A stretch of DNA of 64,000 nt from Anaerosporobacter mobilis DSM 15930 (GTDB taxonomy: Bacteria > Bacillota > Clostridia > Lachnospirales > Lachnospiraceae). Position 1 is the stretch's first letter. Every line of letters starts with the position of its first letter. Below, one piece after another: positions 63,823 to 64,000 of this stretch. The notes beneath the pieces were generated by a model that saw only the letters and a program-made list of their open reading frames with translations, was not told the DNA's origin and made no database searches. The stretch spans positions 221,034 to 285,033 of the forward strand of contig NZ_FRCP01000009.1 in assembly GCF_900142955.1 (NCBI RefSeq), written 5' to 3'. Both the position numbers and the translations under genes were made by a program.

Positions 63823-64000
63823 TTATACAACAAGCGGGGTTCTGTTCCTCTTGTTATGGTATTTATAAAGGTTAAAGCCACACGAAATCAATGTAAATTC
63901 CAAAATAACTGCTTTTTCACCTTTTCGGAACAGTCGTTTATAAGCTCTGTCCCACTTAATTATTCCAAATGTTCCTTCAGACTGTATGCTTCGGTTCATA
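63823..64000 (-). mobile_element. IS1182-type transposase, C-terminal end (continues beyond window)
   Basis: An open frame on the minus strand enters from beyond base 64000 and stops at 63823-63825, giving at least 58 residues. NRSIQSEGTFGIIKW, RLFRKGEKAV and the hydrophobic-basic end (CGFNLYKYHNK) match the C-terminal part of DDE transposases of the IS1182 family. The conserved Glu in the SEG motif is the last catalytic acid of this group. No terminal inverted repeat was identified, so the limits of the insertion are unknown, as is whether the gene is intact. Confidence 0.8.

Noticed and set aside
1..64000. CRISPR arrays, tRNA or rRNA genes, phage genes
   Set aside because: No regularly spaced repeats, cloverleaf patterns or phage structural proteins were seen by eye; a tRNAscan and CRISPR search would confirm.

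Overview
This AT-rich window reads as a chromosomal segment of an anaerobic low-GC Firmicute. ThiH-type (anaerobic) thiazole synthesis, several DUF4358/YibE-F/DUF429 genes, dense AGGAGG ribosome binding sites with ATG/GTG/TTG starts, and a membrane-anchored sugar-binding protein with LytS/YesN-type regulators all fit Clostridia, most likely Lachnospiraceae (a plant-polysaccharide fermenter such as Lachnoclostridium phytofermentans would fit). The species is an inference. No rRNA, tRNA, CRISPR array or prophage was seen.

Layout. 1-4.0 kb: end of a nucleoside-type ABC importer, a nucleoside hydrolase and a long ADP-ribosylglycohydrolase-like protein. 4-9 kb: alpha/beta hydrolase (minus), QueG, an envelope SGNH hydrolase with a DUF4358 lipoprotein, a small minus-strand protein and a previously untracked 56-residue ORF. 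9-14.8 kb: a small Cys-rich protein with RtcB RNA ligase, then an amidase lipoprotein, a zinc-ribbon membrane protein and a GNAT acetyltransferase. 15-23.4 kb: XRE regulator, SWIM-SNF2 helicase, NUDIX-DUF429 fusion, NERD-HRDC protein, free-methionine sulfoxide reductase and a phosphoesterase. 23.7-30.6 kb: chemoreceptor, purine permease (minus) with a structured leader, and a YibE/F pair. 31-35.7 kb: two secreted proteins, one with SLH-like repeats. 35.7-42.2 kb: AraC regulator and a complete iron-siderophore ABC importer plus MFS transporter. 42.7-46.5 kb: thiSFGH and a ThiE/TenI-like gene, behind a strong promoter and a long terminator hairpin. 46.6-50.4 kb: membrane protein, alkaline phosphatase, third YibE/F protein. 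50.9-62.2 kb: amidohydrolase, HD phosphohydrolase, then a sugar regulon: membrane-anchored binding protein, histidine kinase, AraC-type response regulator, second binding lipoprotein, and a ChvE/GguA/GguB transporter. 62.7-64 kb: tRNA-dihydrouridine synthase and the C-terminal end of an IS1182-type transposase (minus).

The most unusual signal is a pair of about 270-bp elements (50516-50792 and 62247-62514). Both are almost wholly self-complementary, share a conserved branched core with a GAGA tetraloop, and differ by compensatory base changes that keep stems paired. They look like copies of a conserved structured RNA or a mobile palindromic element. They carry no protein, and I do not recognise the family.

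How the genes connect. The sugar block is a self-contained sense-and-import module: an anchored binding protein and kinase probably sense an extracellular pentose or hexose, and the response regulator probably drives the adjacent importer. The thi block makes the thiazole half of thiamine. The iron block imports a ferric siderophore under a local AraC regulator. Starts were moved from the longest reading frame to the best Shine-Dalgarno-supported codon wherever the sequence allowed it.
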